In this document: positions 60,858 to 64,000 of the stretch, one piece after another
Position numbering within the stretch: position 1 is the stretch's first letter
How the letters are laid out: each line of letters begins with the position of its first letter
NCBI RefSeq assembly: GCF_037975245.1
Contig: NC_092570.1
Location: forward strand, 2,439,501-2,503,500
Length of the DNA stretch: 64,000 bases
Direction of reading: 5' to 3'
Source: Apostichopus japonicus
Lineage: Eukaryota > Echinodermata > Holothuroidea > Aspidochirotida > Stichopodidae
Notes under the pieces: model-generated
Told to the model about the DNA's origin: nothing
Databases searched by the model: none
What the model saw: the letters and a program-made list of their open reading frames with translations, nothing else
Made by a program: the position numbers and the translations under genes

Positions 60858-61690
60858 CCTCCGCCATTTTACTAGTTTAGGTACCAGCGTTAAGGACCGT
60901 CGTGGCAGAAACTTCCAACCGAATTCAGAAAGTTCACAGTCAAGGTCAGTGTCGATGGTTTCACTGACATGGGACGGAGGAGCTGTAAAATTTATGGATT
61001 TTGTGAGGCTTTGAACTTTGAAAGACCACAGGGAAAGTTTATGCATGGTTTGAGGAGTAATCCACGCTGCAAGGATCGGAGCAGGGTACCCTGTCTTAAA
61101 CCACGCTTCATCGGTAGTGCACATCTCCTAGCCATGAAATGTTAGCATTGCATAAAATATGGTGCTGCGGTCTGGGCTTCAGGGTGTCAGAATATGTATA
61201 TCAAGTTTTTAGTGTTTGACTGATATTTATAGAAAATTATGGGATTTAAGAAGTAAAAACCAAATGTCAATGCAAGGCCAGATATTTTGAGCTTTCCTCA
61301 AAACTAGTGTATGACACATGTTGAGAAAAGAAAAAATTGTTTTGTTCTATTTATCTAACATATTTTTGAACATGAATTTGTGAATGGAGTCATTCCGTTT
61401 TGGTAGAGCTAGCTTCAAACCTTCATTTGGTACTAACATTTGTGTGTTATGATTGAGAAGTATACAGAACCACCTTAGGAAGGAAGGAGGTCATAAACCT
61501 GCAAGTTGAATTTGAAAGAGAAGTGAGATGTAAAAATGGTGTGGTGATATGGAGATGATATCTTTCCTCCTTAAGCCAGCTCAATTGTGAAGACTGTGAA
61601 GAAGCTTTCACAGGATTCTCTTCTCATAGGTAGCTATGTCTACTTGAGTCTGTGAGAAGGACGTGACAATGAAATCTGCTAAATTATATG
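60858..61690 (+). other. UGGT 3' UTR (start)
   Basis: Follows the TGA at 60855-60857. No AATAAA is seen close to the stop. The first clear one on this strand is at 63007-63012, which would give a 3' UTR of about 2.2 kb, but the true end is not determinable. Confidence 0.4.
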
Positions 61691-62255
61691 CAAGACTCAC
61701 TCGGCTAGCTTCAGGATGCACTGACTAGATTCAGGATCCACCTGGCAGATTCACAATCTACCGTCTAGATTCCTGATATACTGTCTGGATTCATGATCCA
61801 CTGGCTAGATTCACAATCCACTGGCTAGATTCACAATCTACCGTCTGGATTCATGATCCACTGGCTAGATTCATGATCCACTGGCTAGATTCACAATCCA
61901 CTGGCTAGATTCACAATCTACCGTCTGGATTCATGATCCACTGGCTGGATTCATGATCCACTGGCTAGATTCACAATCCAACTGGCAGATTCACAATCTA
62001 CTGGCTGGATTCATGATCCACTGGCTAGATTCATGATCAAGTTATTAGATTCAGGATCCACTTGCTGTATTCACAATCCACCTGGTAGATCCATAATGCA
62101 CTGTCTGGATTCAGAATCCACTTGCTAGATTCACGATCCACTGGCTGGATTCACAATTCATTGGCTAGATTCATGATCCAGTAACGAGATTCAGGATCCA
62201 CTGGCTGGATCCACCATCCACCAACTAGATCCACTGGCTAGATTCACAATCTATG
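61690..62255. repeat. 20-bp minisatellite downstream of UGGT stop
   Basis: About 28 units of CTGGCTAGATTCATGATCCA and variants (ACAATCCA, CCGTCTGGATTC). It lies 0.8-1.4 kb after the stop and may be within the 3' UTR. Confidence 0.92.
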
Positions 62256-64000
62256 AGAAAAGAAATTTACCTTTGCTTTAACCTACTAGGTTGGATATAA
62301 TAAGGAACTATCTCTCATGTACTATTATTAATAATATATTTATACTTTATATTTGTAACCGGCTGAGGGAGTTTCTTTTGAAAGAGAATGCATCAGAAGG
62401 GATTCTCTTCGGAACTAGGTTACGTCGTTTCACATGGCATGCGACGCAGGAAGATGTGCTTGTACTGTAATGGAGGCTGTTTTCTGGTAACGTAAACAAA
62501 ATCACTGGAGGTAATGGCTTGATTGATTGGTTAATGGATTGATTAATTAATGGAGTGCATAAGAAAGAAATGGAAAAAAAAGACATCATGGATACGTTTT
62601 TTTAAATATTTTGACAGAGATGGTGGTGAACGAAATTATTAAAACTGTCTTCTTTAAATTGTATATCAGAATCATGATCTTTCGTCCCCAAATTTCGGGC
62701 AAATTTTTGGAGAAAAGAATTATTGCTAATATTATGTGTGAAAGTATTAACTAGAAATTTACACATGAAAAGTTTTTTCCTTACAAAGTATGATTCCTTA
62801 AAGTTTTGAGCCGAAAGGTAAGAATGATGCCAAAATTCAATTTTGAATGGGCAATGTAATATAGCACGTTTAGTCTTGGTGATCATATTTATTTTGTCTC
62901 TAGAATCCTTGTAGCAAAACCATTGTAGACAAAAATACACATGCACAAAAAGGATGATTTTTTTTTTTATACATTTCATCCTTTCTATAACTTAAAATAT
63001 GGTCACAATAAATTTCTTGAAATTCTGTAACTGTTAATGTGTAAGTTAGGTAGGAGTCTAGCCAAAATCATAAATGTGGTTTGTTCGACACTAGCTTCTA
63101 AACATGGTCAAGTACAGACCCGACCAGACATAGGGGAGTGGGGGGGCGGTCAGTGTGTACAGCCCCAGGGCCCTGTGGTTAATTGGGGGCCCTGGGATAT
63201 ATGGGCTTAAGAATAATGTATTCTCATTTTGATATTGTACATAAAGAAAGAAACAAAGACTTCCTAAAAGGGAATTCAGTCACATAATTGCCTGGGCTCA
63301 ATTTCGGGCTTAAAGTCCTCTAGTTTAGAATGCCTAGTTCTTTGGCTCTTGGTGATATCAATCAGTATTGTTCACTTTCGCTGCTAGTGTGTCATAATAA
63401 TGTTTAATGAAGCAACTTAAGCTACTACAAAATTTAGAGAATGTTTAGAAGTTGCATAGATTGGTAGCCACTTCCATTTTTAAGGTACATTTGATTTCTA
63501 TAGCTGTCGGTAGCAAGAAATATAGGTGGGAGGGGGGGGGATGGACAATGGGTAAGTTTATACCCATCGCCAGTGGCCAGTATCGTTCGGTTGCTAAAGA
63601 GAAATGGAAACATTGTTCAGGTTTTCATATTATCTAAGAAAAAGAAAGAACGAATCAAGTCGCTTTTGGAATTAAGCAAAAAGGAACCTGTCTGGCATGG
63701 GAACTTTATCAATTTTGATCATGACGTAATTTTCGTAATACGACCTGTTTTCACGTTTCCACTCACACATAAGCGAAAAGCATATGAAAATATGCATTTG
63801 CCTGTTTATCAAGATACATGCAGTATCACCTTTTTATTGGGGGGGGGGGAGGTGTGGGGGGGATTGGGTCCAGTCGTGCCAGGTAAATACATCATGAATT
63901 AAGTTAACCTTTTTATATTCTGAATGATACACAGGAAAGGTTAATAGATATAATGTTGACAATTTTAGAGTCTTTTAATATACCTAGGCCAGTTATGAAA
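62256..64000. other. 3' flank of UGGT, no recognised gene
   Basis: A 125-codon open frame on the minus strand (62979-62602) has no recognised similarity. CAGCCCCAGGGCCCTGTGG at 63161 resembles a repeat. Nothing else is supported. Confidence 0.4.

Noticed and set aside
62602-62979. 125-codon minus-strand frame downstream of UGGT
   Set aside because: No recognised domain, AT-rich composition, opposite to the presumed UGGT 3' UTR. It could be a decayed element but cannot be supported.

Overview
This is a eukaryotic nuclear window. It is AT-rich, has GT-AG introns and metazoan gene structure, and its intergenic and intronic DNA is crowded with micro- and minisatellites, SINE/LINE remnants and a DNA transposon. 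Gene content and repeat types fit a marine invertebrate deuterostome. An echinoderm, perhaps a sea cucumber, is my best guess, but nothing in the window fixes the species.

I can support three protein-coding genes. (1) RAP2, a Rap2-class small GTPase on the minus strand, whose coding region is one uninterrupted exon at 10701-11249. A strong acceptor lies upstream of the ATG and a strong donor at 15342, which suggests a 5' UTR intron. (2) A minus-strand SOUL/heme-binding protein (HEBP2-like) gene, assembled here from six small exons between 25531 and 19924. All exon phases agree. It predicts 239 residues with a signal peptide and ends about 100 bp before a poly(A) signal. (3) UGGT, UDP-glucose:glycoprotein glucosyltransferase, on the plus strand from 28927 to 60857. 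It has 36 coding exons, 4644 nt and 1547 residues, and runs from an N-terminal signal peptide to a GT24 catalytic domain and an HEEL ER-retrieval signal. The HEBP2-like and UGGT genes are divergent, about 3.4 kb apart.

Layout: 1-10.7 kb is non-genic, with a dispersed repeat family, a LINE fragment and a CAGTA-type array. 10.7-15.3 kb is RAP2 and its presumed 5' UTR intron, holding a tRNA-derived SINE and an RT scrap. 15.3-19.8 kb has no recognised gene. 19.8-25.5 kb is the HEBP2-like gene. 25.5-28.9 kb is the divergent intergenic region with a 263-bp ATC microsatellite. 28.9-60.9 kb is UGGT, with nine or more unrelated tandem arrays in its introns, a Kolobok-like transposon carrying THAP and P2X7-C-terminal-type coding remnants, a 726-bp tandem duplication and a Penelope-type hammerhead-like motif. 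60.9-64 kb is the 3' flank with a 20-bp minisatellite.

The most unusual pattern is that several intronic tandem arrays re-iterate the upstream exon's own 5' splice site. HEBP2-like exon 4 is followed by about five copies of its own 3' end plus donor. UGGT exon 9 is followed directly by about 24 copies of a 25-bp unit that starts with the donor hexamer. UGGT exon 24 is followed by two degenerate copies of its exon-intron junction. A 32-bp array in UGGT intron 30 carries GTAAGT in most units. The three genes have no obvious shared pathway. UGGT acts in ER glycoprotein quality control, the HEBP2-like protein is predicted secreted and N-glycosylated, and RAP2 is a membrane-anchored signalling switch.
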